The position numbers were made by a program, and so were the translations under genes. From Portulaca oleracea (lineage: Eukaryota; Streptophyta; Magnoliopsida; Caryophyllales; Portulacaceae): a stretch of 64,000 bases of DNA. The notes under the pieces are model-generated. The model made no database searches. It had not been told where the DNA came from and saw only the letters and a program-made list of their open reading frames with translations. Positions within the stretch are counted from its first letter, which is position 1. Each line of letters starts with the position of its first letter. Of the stretch, positions 48,536 through 60,691 are shown piece by piece. The DNA is taken from the NCBI GenBank assembly GCA_029582165.1, contig CM055879.1, positions 31,654,830 to 31,718,829 of the forward strand. Reading direction: 5' to 3'.

Positions 48536-49210
48536 TAATTTTTTTCTTATTTTACCATTAGCATTCATGGATGAATCTCAAATGTTGATTTTAAATCAAA
48601 GATATTTAATTAACCTTTTTACTAACTACACTATAATTTTTCATGAAATGAATCATAGGTACATCATATTTTGTGGAAACTATTTTCAAACCCTAAAGTT
48701 TCTACAATGTATTTTTAGGCCCTAATGTTTTAAAGTTAGCAATTGTTAAGGAACAAATCCAATTAGTTGAACATGTTTCCAAAGAGATTACTAGAACTAC
48801 TGAAATGCCCTTCATTTTTTAGTGTTGGTATTCGTTAACAATAAAACCTTCAAGCAGCTTCCTACGAAAATCTAGCGAGACATATATTTAAATAATCGAA
48901 TTTGTCCCATAGCAATTGTTAATCTCAAAATATAGGGGTCTAAAAATATATTTTAGAAACATGAGGACCTAATAATTAATTATTTCCACAAAATATGGGT
49001 TACTCCGAGTTAATTTTTTGTAATTTGTTTTTGTGATATAAAATTTTCCCCATCACATTCAAAAGCCACGCAAAAGAAACACATGTCTATTGAAATAAAT
49101 ATCAAACATCTAAAATTAATGTATATATTTAAGAATTCATCATGAAATGCTATTAGGTAAATGCTTATTAGGTAATTGTTTCTCTTAATCCTGCTAATGT
49201 AGCCAGATAC

Positions 49211-49466
49211 TCCATTCCTTCTTATTTGGTTGCGATGTGATAATGATGCAGTGCGGTGGAATTTGGAAAAGTGTGGTGAGATGTGGTGAAAGTTGTGATA
49301 GGTGAAGTAGGTTAAGAAAGAGAATGTGAAAAATAAAGGAGAAAAATGAGAAGGGAGAAAAATAAAAATATATATTAGTAATGATTGTGGTGGTGTGGTA
49401 AAGTGTGGTAGAAAATTAAACAGTCACACCGCACCGCAACCTACAATATAAAAGATCGAATGGGGC
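49211..49466. mobile_element. CCACAA-rich MITE (member 1)
   Basis: Imperfect inverted ends CCATTCCTTCTTATTTGGTT and (reverse complement) CCATTCGATCTTTTATATTG enclose many TGTGGTG/GGTGTGG words; both arms continue with GGTTGCG. Related copies lie at 58932, 59262, 60539 and 62991. Confidence 0.6.
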
Positions 49467-49842
49467 TTTAAATATACACTTTTAATCTCTTTTATACTTA
49501 ACCATTTACTTTTCCAATATATATTCTTTTAGTTTTATTCCAAATAGTTTACTACAACACGCATGATTTAAATAGATTAGTAAATAGTTAAATAATTTTA
49601 TTTTTAAAAGCTTTTACCATTTCCGTAGTATTTCCTCCCCTTTCAAAATGACATATGAAAAGTGACCGAAGCAATACATTAATGCTCTTTCTATTATCTT
49701 TTAAGTGACTTTGAAAAGGTGGTGGAAAATCAAAGTTATACAATTTTATGAAGTTGTTAATAGGATAATTACCTAAATATTTTAATTAAAATTATATATT
49801 TTTAATAAATATTATGAATTAAATAAAAAATAATTATTAATT

Positions 49843-50316
49843 CACTATTAAAAATATGTGTATTACCGACCAATTTTTCCAACAAATTTAAAATGATTGT
49901 AAAAAACCAACCATTTTAGAGACAATTTCATATTTTTCTACTTTTCCAACTATTTTTTTGCTTTAGTGAAAAAATAGTTAAAAATTCCAACCAGTTTTGT
50001 TAAAATGGTGAGAAATTTTTCCTACCAATCTTTTTCCTACTATTCGAAAATGGTTGGGAAAATGGTTGGGAAAACGGTTGATAATCCGACCGTTTCTCCA
50101 ACCATTTTCAAATAGTAGAAAAAAAGATGGTAGAAAAAATTAATTTCCCACCATTTTAATAAAAATAGTTGGAATTTCCAACCTTTTTCCAACATAAAAT
50201 TTAAAAAATAGTTGAAAAATTAAAAAAATAAAATGATTGATAAAACTGTTGGTTTCTCCAACCATTTTAAATTGGTTGGAAAAAGATAATTGATAATACA
50301 GATATTTTTACTAATG
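49843..50316. mobile_element. small CACTA-type non-autonomous element, 474 bp, ATT target duplication
   Basis: It starts CACTATTAAAAATATGTGTA and the reverse complement of its end is CATTAGTAAAAATATCTGTA. Flanks are ATT (49840-49842 and 50317-50319). Subterminal CCAACCATTTT/AAAATGGTTGG words occur at least ten times in both orientations. No ORF. Confidence 0.78.
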
Positions 50317-50319
50317 ATT

Positions 50320-51378
50320 TATTATGAAAATTATAAGTAACAAGTAATATGAAATAAGTGATAATAGTGCAGCTGCATACTTGTATTTGTGTCCCACCAA
50401 AATTCTCTACACAGAACGAGCTGCCTCTACCAACTCGACATTTGTAATTAGTCGAAGCACCAATTATTGATAGTTGTAAGCATTTGAAATTTAAATAATC
50501 ATAAATAATAAATATATGATTGAAGAATAAAAACTTTTGTCAACGAACGTGAAAACCCCTCAGAAAGGAAGAAAAAGTATAAGAAAAAAACAAAAGTAAT
50601 AAAAAGACAAAAAAGAGCTAAAAGAGGTCACGATTCTTCCCCTTTCTTTATTTATTATCTGAGAGAGAAAATAATAATATTTAATTTGTAAATTTATAAT
50701 TAAAATTGTTATTTGAAAAGATAGGGAAAATGAGTGTGAAAGTGAAAAAGCAAATTGCAAACGCACACTTGGCTATATTATCACAATATATATTTCACAA
50801 GCTTCTTGCCTGTCAACACCACTTTCACATTTTCTTTCTTCCATCACGCAACTATCTTTCACACATTAATTAATGCATTCATTCTTTTTTATTTGTCCTT
50901 TTGTTTGTATTTACTAGAATTGTAAAAATCATAAGCAAGCCAAAAGTTAAGTTTTTATAATTTTTATGATTAAAGGTAAATTTTGGTAAATATAAAAAAA
51001 TGATATTTTATATACAATAATAATTTTTAAGGTGAAAGTAAATATTGATAAATTTTTAAATTTTGATAAATTTTAATAAATTATGATAATTTTTGGTAAT
51101 TAATTATTTAATCTCATTTAATCACAAATTTACATGCACTTATAGGTGTAAGCGTAATCCGACTGGTAATTTGTTTTGACTTGAGATAACAAAGATCAAT
51201 TAATTTTAATGGGCATAAATAACTTAGTACAAGAAATGATAAAGATTGATTAATTCGTTTTGTCTAGGAGACTTTAACTTTGAAGGAGTAATTGGTAGAT
51301 AGCCTATTCATGGAATGAGATAGGATAGTGATCATGAGCATTCCATCGAGTGAGAGAGGAAGCCAAGAGACCGATAAG
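50320..51378. other. AT-rich spacer, no gene
   Basis: No supported coding region. 50980-51110 consists of TTTTGATAAATTTT-like words, also seen at 30420-30540, suggesting another low-complexity MITE family. Confidence 0.5.
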
Positions 51379-51775
51379 TGTGGTATTAGGATTGTGTTCT
51401 AAAATCTTCTTAGATTGTCCATCAGATTTGTTGCCTAATTATCTTAGAAAACTATTTAGGTTTCTTTAATATGGTAGGTTTCTAGCCGAACTAGATTTGG
51501 AAAATTTAATTGGAGTGGTGGTCAATGTTTGGTTGTAGTTTAATGGCCACAGAGTTTAGATAAAGGACTCTGGACCTTATATCTTCTTGGAAACATGCAA
51601 CCCATTTGGTATACAAAGCAGCTGGGGCCAAATTTAATGAAGCAACTCAAATAAATATCAGTTCATCGGACCATGTTGTACTGTGGTCATGGGACCACAT
51701 TCCAACCTTTGTGATGGCCAAGGCTTTCTTTGATAGCTTGGTGATCAAGATTTGCCTTCCTAAAAATACTCAAGT

Positions 51776-52062
51776 TGTAACACCCCGAATATATGGGTAA
51801 AGTGTGGCTTAAAAGGATTGAAATGACCACTCATATCACCAAGGTGCACCTTCTTTTATGGTAACATTCATTGGGAACTCCTCAGTTAAGCGTGTTTGGC
51901 TGGGAGTAGTCTAAGGATGGGTGACCTCCTGTGAAGTTTTCCTAGGCAGCGTGTGAGCGAAGACGAAGCACGCTGAAAAGACTTGTGATTTGTGGGGCCA
52001 GTCAGCGATCCTTGAAGCAATTATCGGAATGTCCGCGGCTCGGGAGGGGTCGGGGCATTACA
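51776..52062 (+). mobile_element. solo LTR of Cassandra, 5-bp duplication CAAGT, carrying 5S rRNA-like sequence
   Basis: It starts TGTAACACCCC and ends GGGGCATTACA, with exact CAAGT on each side (51771-51775 and 52063-52067). 51870-51925 reads AACTCCTCAGTTAAGCGTGT then TTGG, GGAGTAGTCTAAGGATGGGT and GACCTCCTG, very close to plant 5S rRNA including the internal A-box and C-box region. It lies inside the 5' LTR of the 51384 element. One LTR only, so internal recombination has removed the rest. Confidence 0.92.
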
Positions 52063-52084
52063 CAAGTTGTTGAAGGTTATTATG

Positions 52085-52467
52085 GGGGTGTTTGGCTACC
52101 CAACTTTTTGGGTAACTTTTAGCTTTTTGGATATCTTTTAGCTTTTTGGATATCTTTTAGCTTTTTGACTAAGGTTAAAAACCTACTTGAGGTGTTTGGT
52201 AAGTAGCTTTTTATTTTAGCTTTTTGGACCTAATAAGCTAGTTTCCAAAAAGCTACTTGATGAAACTTTTTGAGTTAGCTTTTCACAAAAAACTACTTTA
52301 CCAAACACTTTTCATGCAATCAGTTAACCCAAACAGCTAAAGTCAAACAGCTAATCCAAACAACTATCAGCTAACAGCTACAAGCTAACAGCTAACCGCT
52401 ACCAACTAACAGCTAACAGCTAACAGCTACTAGCTACTAGCTACCAGCTGGTTGCCAAACAGGGCCC
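52085..52467. mobile_element. MITE (PIF/Harbinger- or hAT-like) in the 5' LTR
   Basis: The ends GGGGTGTTTGGCTACCC and (reverse complement) GGGCCCTGTTTGGCAACC are inverted repeats. Comparison with the uninterrupted 3' LTR (TTATTATGTGTAT) shows a duplicated TATG (52081-52084 and 52468-52471). The right half has AGCTAACAGCTAACAGC tandem repeats; the left has TAGCTTTTTGGATATCTTT tandem repeats. Confidence 0.8.
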
Positions 52468-53200
52468 TATGTGTGTCTCATGGATAGAGTATCAAGGCGC
52501 TCCCGAAGAGTGTTGCATGAGTGTTGGAGCAGGTGTCTCCTGAAGAGCACAATAGAGGGTGAGGGCATTTAATTGAGAATTAGGATGAATATTATAATGA
52601 GCGTTTAGGATTATCCTTTTAAGTTATGTGAATAGTCATTGAAACACTCTGGTTGTAAAGTCTCCCTGGTATTGCGTTATTTTTTTCTAATTTGGATTTT
52701 TCCACGTTAAATCATTGTGTCTATCTTATTTACTTTCTTGTTTATTTTGCAATAATGTTTGCCGTCTTGAACTCCGAATCCTAACAACTGGTATCAAAGC
52801 CTAGGTTGGTGTCATTGTTGTTTCGTAGATTACCAGGGCATAGGCTGCAGAGAATCTTGACAAACAATGAATGAATAAAGATAAGATCGTGTGAATGCAA
52901 TGCGATGATTAAAGGTACGATTGGTGCATATGGAAGAGTGCAAGAACACATTATAGCCCAACGTACTCGATGACAACGATGGTGGCCATGTGAGACTCCA
53001 TGGACAAGATATGTGTGTACACAATGGTTGATTTCTTGATGATGATCTTAGTACCTTGTAGAGGAGGCACATCAATTCAAGGGGGAGCGATGGCTTCGAG
53101 GTGAACCAAGTCTTGTTGGGAAAAAAAAATAAAAAAAGAAGCAGTGCATGTTCCTTGGAAGATGACTCTTTGCAAGGTGGAGTCATGGATGTAGATAGAT

Positions 53201-53650
53201 TAGACCTGTTCAAAGGTCGGGCCGGGCCGAGTCACGGGTCGGGTCAGTCGGGTCAGAAGTTTTTGACCCGTAGGCCCAAGCCCGACCTGGCAAGAAGGTC
53301 GGGCCAGGTGCCTTCGGCCCGAGCCCTGACCCTACGGGCCACAGGCCGACAAATATATAAAATGAAGTTTTTTTATTAAAAAAGCCTAAAATTTACACAT
53401 TTTATTTATGTATTTAGTCGGGCTGGGTTGGGTCAGGTTACAGAAAACTTAAACTTAATCTAAGATTTTTTTTTTAAAAAAAAAATTGTATTTAGTCGGG
53501 TCATCGGGCCGGGCCGGGTCACCGACTCTCGGCCCGACCATAGTTCAAGGCCCCGACATTTTCGGGCCAGGTCGGGTCACCTTCTAAAATTATGACATTG
53601 ACCCGCATTTTTTCGGGCTGGGCAGGTCCCCGACCCATTGAACAGGTCTA
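53201..53650. mobile_element. non-autonomous hAT-type element, 450 bp, in the LTR element interior
   Basis: Perfect 13-bp inverted ends TAGACCTGTTCAA are flanked by AGATAGAT and AGATAGGT (7/8). The subterminal parts are dense in GGGCCGGGCC and GGGTCGGG words. The ends are nearly those of the element at 5526. Confidence 0.9.
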
Positions 53651-54419
53651 AGATAGGTATGGTGAAGGTGATATCAATGGTGGATTCGAGATATGACATG
53701 TCAGATCTGAATATGCAAAGTGAAGATTGTAGCAGCTAATGGGGTTAGGAGGAAACGTCTAAGTGTTGGCTTGATTTTAGTCCAAGGGGGAGTTTGTTAG
53801 GAATGTGTCTTAAAATTTCTCATATTGTTCACCTGATTTGTTTTCTAATTGTGTTCGGAAATTATTTAGATTTCTTTATTATGTTGGGCTTCCTAATTTA
53901 ATTAGATTTGGTAAATCTAATTGGAATGGTGGTCAAGGTTTGGTTATAGCTTGATGGCCAATGCTTTCTTTGACAACTGATGACCAAGATTATCCTTCCT
54001 ATATATACTCAAGCTACTGAAGGTTATTATGTGTATCTCATGGAGAGAGTATCAGATTTTTCCTGAAGAGCGTCAAACGAGTGTTGGAGCAGGTGTCTGA
54101 AGAGCACCATAGAGGGTGAGGGTGTATGGTTGAAAATTAAGATGATTATTCTAACGAGGATTTAGGATTAGCCTTGTAACTTCTCTGAATATTCATTGAA
54201 ACACTCGGATTGTAAGGTCCCACTGATAGTGCATTATTCGTGGTTTTCTCTCGATTTGGGATTTAAATCCTTGTGTCAATATTATTTATTTTATTGTTTA
54301 TTCCGCAATATTGTTTTTCATCTTGAACTTCTGATCCTAACATGTGGAGCCTAACAAAAAAATGATGTATACTTAGTTAGGACGACTTAAATGTTGGGGG
54401 CAACATTTGAGCTTAACCG

Positions 54420-55400
54420 ATTTGATGAGGGATGGAATGACCTTTGGAAGCTCAAAGTAACACCGAGAGCTCTTCATTTTCTGTGGTGACGTGTGTGGGG
54501 TGTTCTTCCAACCAAGTAATTGCTAGTGTCTCGCCGTATTATTGAGGCAACATGTGATTTGTGCAAAACTTGTCATGAAGACTTGGCCCATGTATTGCTC
54601 GGTTGTCTTAGCGTTGGGACTGTTTGACTGCTAGAGTTAGAAACAACTAGGATAATAGGTGAGGAGAAAGGGACTTTCTTAAGTACTTTCAGAAGATGGC
54701 ATGAAGATCTTGAAGGAGGGGGGAGGGAGGAAGATGTTCAACTAGGGTTATTTATCATTTGGATCATGTTGTTTGTCGAAAACCAAGCAAAATTCCAAGA
54801 AATTAATGTGGCAGTTGAGTTGGTTCTAGGTACACCTCGTATGGAAATAAAAGAGGATAACAAAGTATGGAGCAAAGCAGGTGTTGATATGTGTCGCTCC
54901 GATGGCTTAAGCCCAAATGTTTGGAGACCTCCGAAGGATGGTGCAGTAAAGGTTAGTGTTAATGCAACCTTGGTTAAAGGAGGTTAGGTTGGGCTAGGGG
55001 TGGTCATCAGGGAAGATGGCATGGTGAAGGTAGTGGATGTGAAGAGGATGAGAGCCAATTAGTCGGTGGAGATAGCCAAAGGGAAAGCAATACTATTCGG
55101 GCTAAAATTGGCGTGGAGCTCGAGCTTCATAAGGTGTGGCCCAGAGATTGATTGCATGGCCATATTTATAAGATGTAAGAATAGATTGGTTCTTTTGAGT
55201 GAATTTGACTTGTTAGCATATGACATTTTACATTTTTGTTGCAGTTTTAATTCTTATATGTTTTGCATGTTAGAAGACACGGGAATTCGATTGTTCATGA
55301 TTTAGCTAGATTTGTGGTGGTTTGGGATAGAGAAAAGATGGATTGATTGTTGTTCAGATAGTATAAGCGTTATGTAACAATGGACCAGTTATCTATGGAA
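54420..55400 (+). mobile_element. LINE remnant: zf-RVT and RNase H-like parts
   Basis: 54430-54610 reads WNDLWKLKVTPRALHFLW then a zinc-binding pattern CDLCKTCHEDLAHVLLGC, the zf-RVT domain. 54890-55140 reads WRPPKDGAVKVSVNATLVKG, VVIREDGMVKVV and later ILFGLKLAW, the RNase H-like domain. Stops and frame changes break it. Confidence 0.75.
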
Positions 55401-55566
55401 TGAATTCCCTCACTACCGCTTATCTCTAAAAGTAACATAATACTGGTGTTAATCAATTTTAGTTCTTATTCGCCATCAGTATTATTAATTTATTAGTATT
55501 AACTAATATTGATAAGGGTTAGTCAATACTAATTAGTACTTATTTCATTCAAAATTTGGTGTGCAT

Positions 55567-56284
55567 TAGGGGTGAGCGGTTCCATATCCGGAACATGGAA
55601 CCTAACCGAAATCGGTCAAAAGGGTAGGTTCCATCCTGAACCGGTCAAACGGGTAAGGGTAAGGTTCCTAAATTTAGGAACCTATCAAATGGGTAAGGGT
55701 AAGGTTCCTAAACTACTACATTGAACAGGAACCTGGAACCTGTCAATTAGAGTTAGATTTTGGGTATTGTCACTGAATTTGAAAATTTCATGGAATTTTA
55801 AGCTTGTTATATGACTTAGTTATTTTTCGTAAAGTTGTAATTTATGTTGAGACTTAATATTTATTAAGATTGTTTGTAACTTTGTATTGTTTGTTTCCAT
55901 AAAACCAATTTGTAAGACTATTTTAAATGTTTGGTTTGTTTGTATTTTAGAATAATGTGGGATTGGTATATGGTAGTCAATGTATAAATGTTATGGATAA
56001 AATAATGACATGTTAGACTTTATTATTCTTTTGAAAAATGCGAGATTTTAGCACAATATACTTTTTCAAAAAAATTAAAAAAAACATGTCAAAAAACATA
56101 TTTAATGCATAGTAGGTGGGTACCCGGAACCGGAACCGGAACCGCAGGTAAGGGTAAGGTTCTTTAAATTTAGGAACCGGTTTAAACGGGTAAGGGTAAG
56201 GTTCCTAAACTTTAGGAACTGGTCTAACGGGTAAGGGTAAGGTTCCTAGTTTTAGGTGAGGGTACCCGAAACCGCTCACCCCTA
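55567..56284. mobile_element. non-autonomous hAT-type element, 718 bp, exact 8-bp duplication GTGTGCAT
   Basis: Perfect 15-bp inverted ends TAGGGGTGAGCGGTT are flanked by exact GTGTGCAT (55559-55566 and 56285-56292). Both ends carry repeated ACGGGTAAGGGTAAGGTTCC words. The middle is AT-rich. Confidence 0.93.
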
Positions 56285-56292
56285 GTGTGCAT

Positions 56293-57639
56293 GAATAAAC
56301 TTTTCTATGATATTTAGGTTATAGGGGGGCGACTCTCTACTTTTTAATCTCCTACCCGACATACTTTGCGTGTCTCCAGTGGAGGTTGTTGTTGTTGTAC
56401 ATTTAAAATGTTGATCAATAAGAATATAAGTGCCAAAACGTCAAAATCGATGATCTGACTGAGTAGTTTGGTGAAGTGAAGAAGTTTTTGAAAATATTTA
56501 AAGAATGTCGATTCATGGTTCGATTTTATTCATATGCTAGCTTACTGAAATGAAGCTTGTGTGTGTGTGTGAAAATGAAATGTTTTAATTTTTTTCTCAG
56601 TTATTCAATGTCATAAAAAGCTGAAAAGTTGGTAATACAAACAAAGATCTGCATAAAACAATAAGGTAGCAAAATTTAAAACGACAAAAACGGACAAAAC
56701 AACATCCTTCTAAAATGAAAAGTGCTCATATTAGAAAGTTATTCTCAAAGTATCAGCTTAATACAACAGTATTTCACTGTACTTCAAAAGAGAATCATTC
56801 ATTATGTCTTCTTTTCTCTAGCGCATTCATCTTAAGGAGCTCTACAACTTCAACTTAGTCATTAAGGATCGACATACATATATTACTGTTGATTATCACA
56901 ACCCTGTGAGCTGTTTCCACGTTGATATCATATAGACTTTGAACGTTCAAGTTGTCCCTGTGATTCTACCATCTATCATCACTAGACTTGTGTTGCTGAT
57001 CATTGATTTCCTTGTCTTCTCTAGAAATTCAATTCTTGGTAGATTTGTCGATTGATTTAACCATTTGAGTTGATTCTCTAACCGTTTGCCACTTCATTTT
57101 CACCGAAACTTTCTCCTTTCTCTTTTGGTTTCAGCTTTGGTGCCCTCAATGATGGAGTCCATAAAACTAGGTGGAAGATCAAATTAAGATTGAATAGAAT
57201 TGTTTTCAGGTTCAACTTTTGAATGCAAATCTCGTTGTAGCCCTAGGTTGGGAGTACTATTACCAAGAGAGACATGTATACCTGTGAGGACTCTAGGATG
57301 CCTCAAACAAGTATAGACTGGTTATAGATGGTTCGATCAGAGTCTACCAATCCAATGGAGTCGTCGTTGGGGGGATCATATATATGAGCATAGCCACATT
57401 CCTGGTAATTTTACTCCTAAAATCATCCCCCCCCCCCCAAATTGAATAGACAAGGTTCTGTTAGGAACCCCGGACTTATGTAAACCATAAATGTGGTAAG
57501 TATCACGAGGGTTTGCATTAATAAGAGGCAATGGGCTCACAAAGTTATCTACAACAATTTCAACATAATCAACTTACACCTTCACTTTTAGGAGAAGTAC
57601 TTGTAATATTCAGTTTAGCCTTGGGCACCTGCTTCCAAA
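56293..57639. other. spacer, no clear gene
   Basis: 57430-57440 is a C-run. On the minus strand, parts of 56800-57640 may belong to the LINE ORF1 remnant that follows, but I could not read a domain. Confidence 0.45.
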
Positions 57640-58440
57640 CCTTAGAGGCCTTCTTCGATGAGGCATTGACCATACATTTTTGTTAAATTTCACCCATGAA
57701 AGACCTAATATATCTCCATTAAGCAATCACTATTCCAAGCTTAATAACATTAAAACCCATTAACTTATCTTTGAACCAGACAAAGTTGAATTATTCATTA
57801 TTCCACCAAGCTTTTTAGGGATATAAACATCAACAATAGTATTAAACTCCCAAAAAAGCTCTCCCATTGCAGACACATGCACACCTAAAGGTAGATTTTC
57901 AATAAACACCAAAAGGTGTTGAAGTTATCCCTTCATTACTGGTTTGGTAGCAATAGAATTAGTGATAGGTCGGTCGAGAATAGGAGGCGGCTAAGATGAT
58001 CGCATAGTTGGCTCTTTGCTTGAGATATGCTCATATCGAGGAGGTTGGTTTTGGAGCAAATAATGGCCACAAAGAGTTTTGAACTCACATATAATTTCCA
58101 GAATTACTTTGGCTCTATCAAGAACAACAGTTGGTGTGTCAATGTCATTTTCCTCAACAATAGAGGGGAATAAAAATTTCAACTCGCTTTGAAGCTCATA
58201 AAAACGATTAATCAAAGGCATGAATGAAATTGGAGGAAGAAGGGTCATGCATAGGAAGAGGTGACAGGCGAGATATGAGAACCTCGTCCCCGATCAAACG
58301 TTGCAAAAATGAAATGCCCCACCCAACCAGGCAACCACGATGAATACACCAGAGAATGACTAGAATCCCCACAGCTGTGATTGGGCCATTGGGGTACACC
58401 TTCAGTAGAGTCAGCTCCCGAAACTCCTACCACCAAAAGG
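57640..58440 (-). mobile_element. LINE ORF1 remnant with RRM-like block
   Basis: On the minus strand near 57930-57790 the frame reads VFIENLPLGVHVSAMGELFW and continues EFNTIVDVYIPKKLGGI. This is the RRM of plant L1-type ORF1 (RNP2-like VFIENLP). ORFs 58248-57991 and 58436-58208 lie just upstream on the same strand in different frames, so the copy is broken by frameshifts. Confidence 0.55.
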
Positions 58441-58931
58441 CGTAGTAGGCCACTGAAAAAATGAAAAAAAAAACAACTAATGAATACACTTGACGCAGAC
58501 CCAAAATTTGGCTGAGTTAGGCGAACTCAAGCCCTTAATGTAATGGTACCCAATGGGTTATCCTCTAGAAGTCACCAAGCCACTCATAGTACGTTAGAAG
58601 ACCACTTCAAATCAAAAACTCTGCAACATGAACACGTCAAACAAACTAGTTTTCGGAGCACTGCCCCTCAAGGGTGGATGATGGACCCTCGAGTGACTCT
58701 CTCTCTCTCTAGATTACTTCATTGGGTTCATTGTTTGAATAATGTGTGAAAAGAAAATTTAACTAAGCAACTTTGAATACCCTTAACCAGGGCTAAACAT
58801 TGATGCTTTGACCTATGATGGTTAAAAATACAGAAAATAAACATTAGTTATAAGTCAAAAATAACAACAAATCCATCAGAAACCAAACCAATTTTATATT
58901 TAAAGTCAACCTGATTGGTCCATATAAATTA
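58441..58931. other. spacer, no gene
   Basis: Nothing recognised apart from a CTCTCTCTCT run near 58699. Confidence 0.55.
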
Positions 58932-59175
58932 AGGCTTCATTCATTTATGTGATATGTTGCGGTCTGCACCACACTCTTTGATTTTTATCATATTTCGTCA
59001 CACCACACCACAATCATTATCAATATATTTCTTCACTTTTCTCTTTTCTCATTTTTTCCTCTATTTTTCACATTATCTCTCCTCACTTACCTCACCTACC
59101 ACAACTCTCACCACAATTTACCATACTTCTTCAAATTCCACGGTACCGCACCAACTGTACAAAAGAACGGAACCT
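58932..59175. mobile_element. CCACAA-rich MITE (member 2), 244 bp
   Basis: It starts AGGCTTCATTCATTTATGTG; the reverse complement of the end is AGGTTCCGTTCTTTTGTACA. Flanks are ATAAATTA (58924-58931) and ATAAATGT (59176-59183), matching in six of eight bases, as for a diverged hAT-type duplication. The inside is rich in CACCACA. Confidence 0.65.
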
Positions 59176-59261
59176 ATAAATGTATCATATCTATCAATTT
59201 TAAGTGAAATTGAGGCACTGTTTTTAACTAAAATGAAAAAAGGTCCAGTTATTTTATGCGG

Positions 59262-59472
59262 CTAGGTGGTTACGGTGCCACACCGCACTGCAACTTGTCA
59301 TATTCCACCACAATCCACTACAATCTACCACAACTCATTTACATTTTCCAATATATTTACAATTATTAAAATCAAAATCCACCACAATTTTTTATAATCC
59401 ACCACAACTTTTTCAAATCCACCACAATTCACTACAATTTCACTATACCGTAACCAGCCGTATAAAAAAATG
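59262..59472. mobile_element. CCACAA-rich MITE (member 3)
   Basis: GGCTAGGTGGTTACGGTGCC faces (reverse complement) GGCTGGTTACGGTATAGTGA. Inside are repeated CCACAATCCACTACAA words. Borders are approximate. Confidence 0.55.
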
Positions 59473-60538
59473 GGGCGAAATAGAGATTATAGTTATATTA
59501 GTAACACTGAACACGTAATTGACGCATGGGAGGATTTAAAAAAAGGAAAAGGAAAAAGGAAAAGAGAAAATGGGTTCAAAGTTCAAAGAGGAAGAAGGCA
59601 GTCAAAATAGATCTGGAAAACCCCCACTCACCTCCCATTTGGAGCCTCTCTTTCTGGCGTGATTCAACAGTTAATAGCTTTGTCTTTATGCTTCGGATAA
59701 ATTCTTCAGCATGCCATTTTTTTTATACCCACTTCCTTTGTCCTGTACTATTTGTTTATACATTCATTAAAATACAAAATATTCACCCAAAAAAAAACTG
59801 AAATATATATCAAGATTTGTACATCGAGGTGTATTTTATGCAGACCTTTATAGACGGACAAAAATCACAAAATTATGTAGTAGCATATAAATTCTACTCT
59901 TTATGATGCTATAGACTAGTAGTTATTGGTTTCAATAGAACGCAATTAAAAAATTTAGAATTAAATAACATAAAATGCATATTACAAAATATTTGTCACC
60001 CCCAAATCCAATTATTCCTTTTTAGGTCTGTTTCTATAAATAAGTTAACTCAATCGCTTACTATTTGTTAATATTAACTTATATTCAAAACAAATTTGGT
60101 ATAATACTTCACCCTTCAAATGAATTAATGGATTAGTCTGAGTTACATACGACAATAGCAACGATTTTCAACATAATCCTAAATAAGTTCAAAAGAAAAC
60201 TAACTGGTTATGGGTGCAACTGAGGACCATATTCTTTTAAAAGGTAAGTATAGTATAGAGAAAGAAAGGTAAGAAAGATAAAGGGGCGAAACTAGCCTCT
60301 TATATTAAGGGGACAAAATATTAAATATTGATATGGGCAATTGCAAAATGTCAAACTATAAAATGTATTGGTATTAATATTATAAAGTAGTATAATTTTT
60401 AAATAATGATACTTTAAAATTATTTGGATTTATGAAAAAAAAAAACAAAATACACTTTGGCTTTCAATCTTTTACACTACAACTACAAAATTTGAGCAAA
60501 ATGTCAGCAGGGAGAATTGAACTAATGATCGGTGTTTA
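59473..60538. other. AT-rich spacer, no gene
   Basis: No supported feature; small ORFs here are low-complexity (KKRKRKKEKRK). Confidence 0.6.
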
Positions 60539-60691
60539 CCCGTTCTTTTGTGCGTTAACGCAACTAATCGCAACGCAACCTACCGTAACCTACCGCAACA
60601 TAACGCAAATTACCATTACGTTTTAACTATTTCCACCGCAACTTAACGCAACTAAACGTAACGCAACGCAAACGCAACGCGCAAAAGAACG
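60539..60691. mobile_element. CCACAA/CGCAAC-rich MITE (member 4)
   Basis: The ends CCGTTCTTTTGTGCGTT and (reverse complement) CCGTTCTTTTGCGCGTTGCG are inverted. The interior is made of CGCAAC and ACCGCAAC words in one orientation. Target duplication not clear. Confidence 0.65.

Larger units (their letters stand above)
51384..54342 (+). mobile_element. non-coding (LARD/TRIM-like) LTR retrotransposon, TSD TGTGG, with three nested insertions
   Basis: The 5' LTR (51384-52786, starts TATTAGGATTGTG) and 3' LTR (53795-54342, starts TGTTAGGAATGTG) both end TCCTAACA and align throughout once two insertions are removed from the 5' LTR. The PBS TGGTATCAAAGC (52789-52800) fits the initiator-Met tRNA. 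A polypurine tract (AAGGGGGAGTT) precedes the 3' LTR. Flanks are exact TGTGG (51379-51383 and 54343-54347). The internal region, about 560 bp without the hAT insertion, has no gag or pol, so the element needed proteins from elsewhere. Confidence 0.88.

Noticed and set aside
53101..53379. 92-codon ORF over the LTR element interior
   Set aside because: Crosses the hAT border at 53201 and is caused by its GC-rich repeat words.
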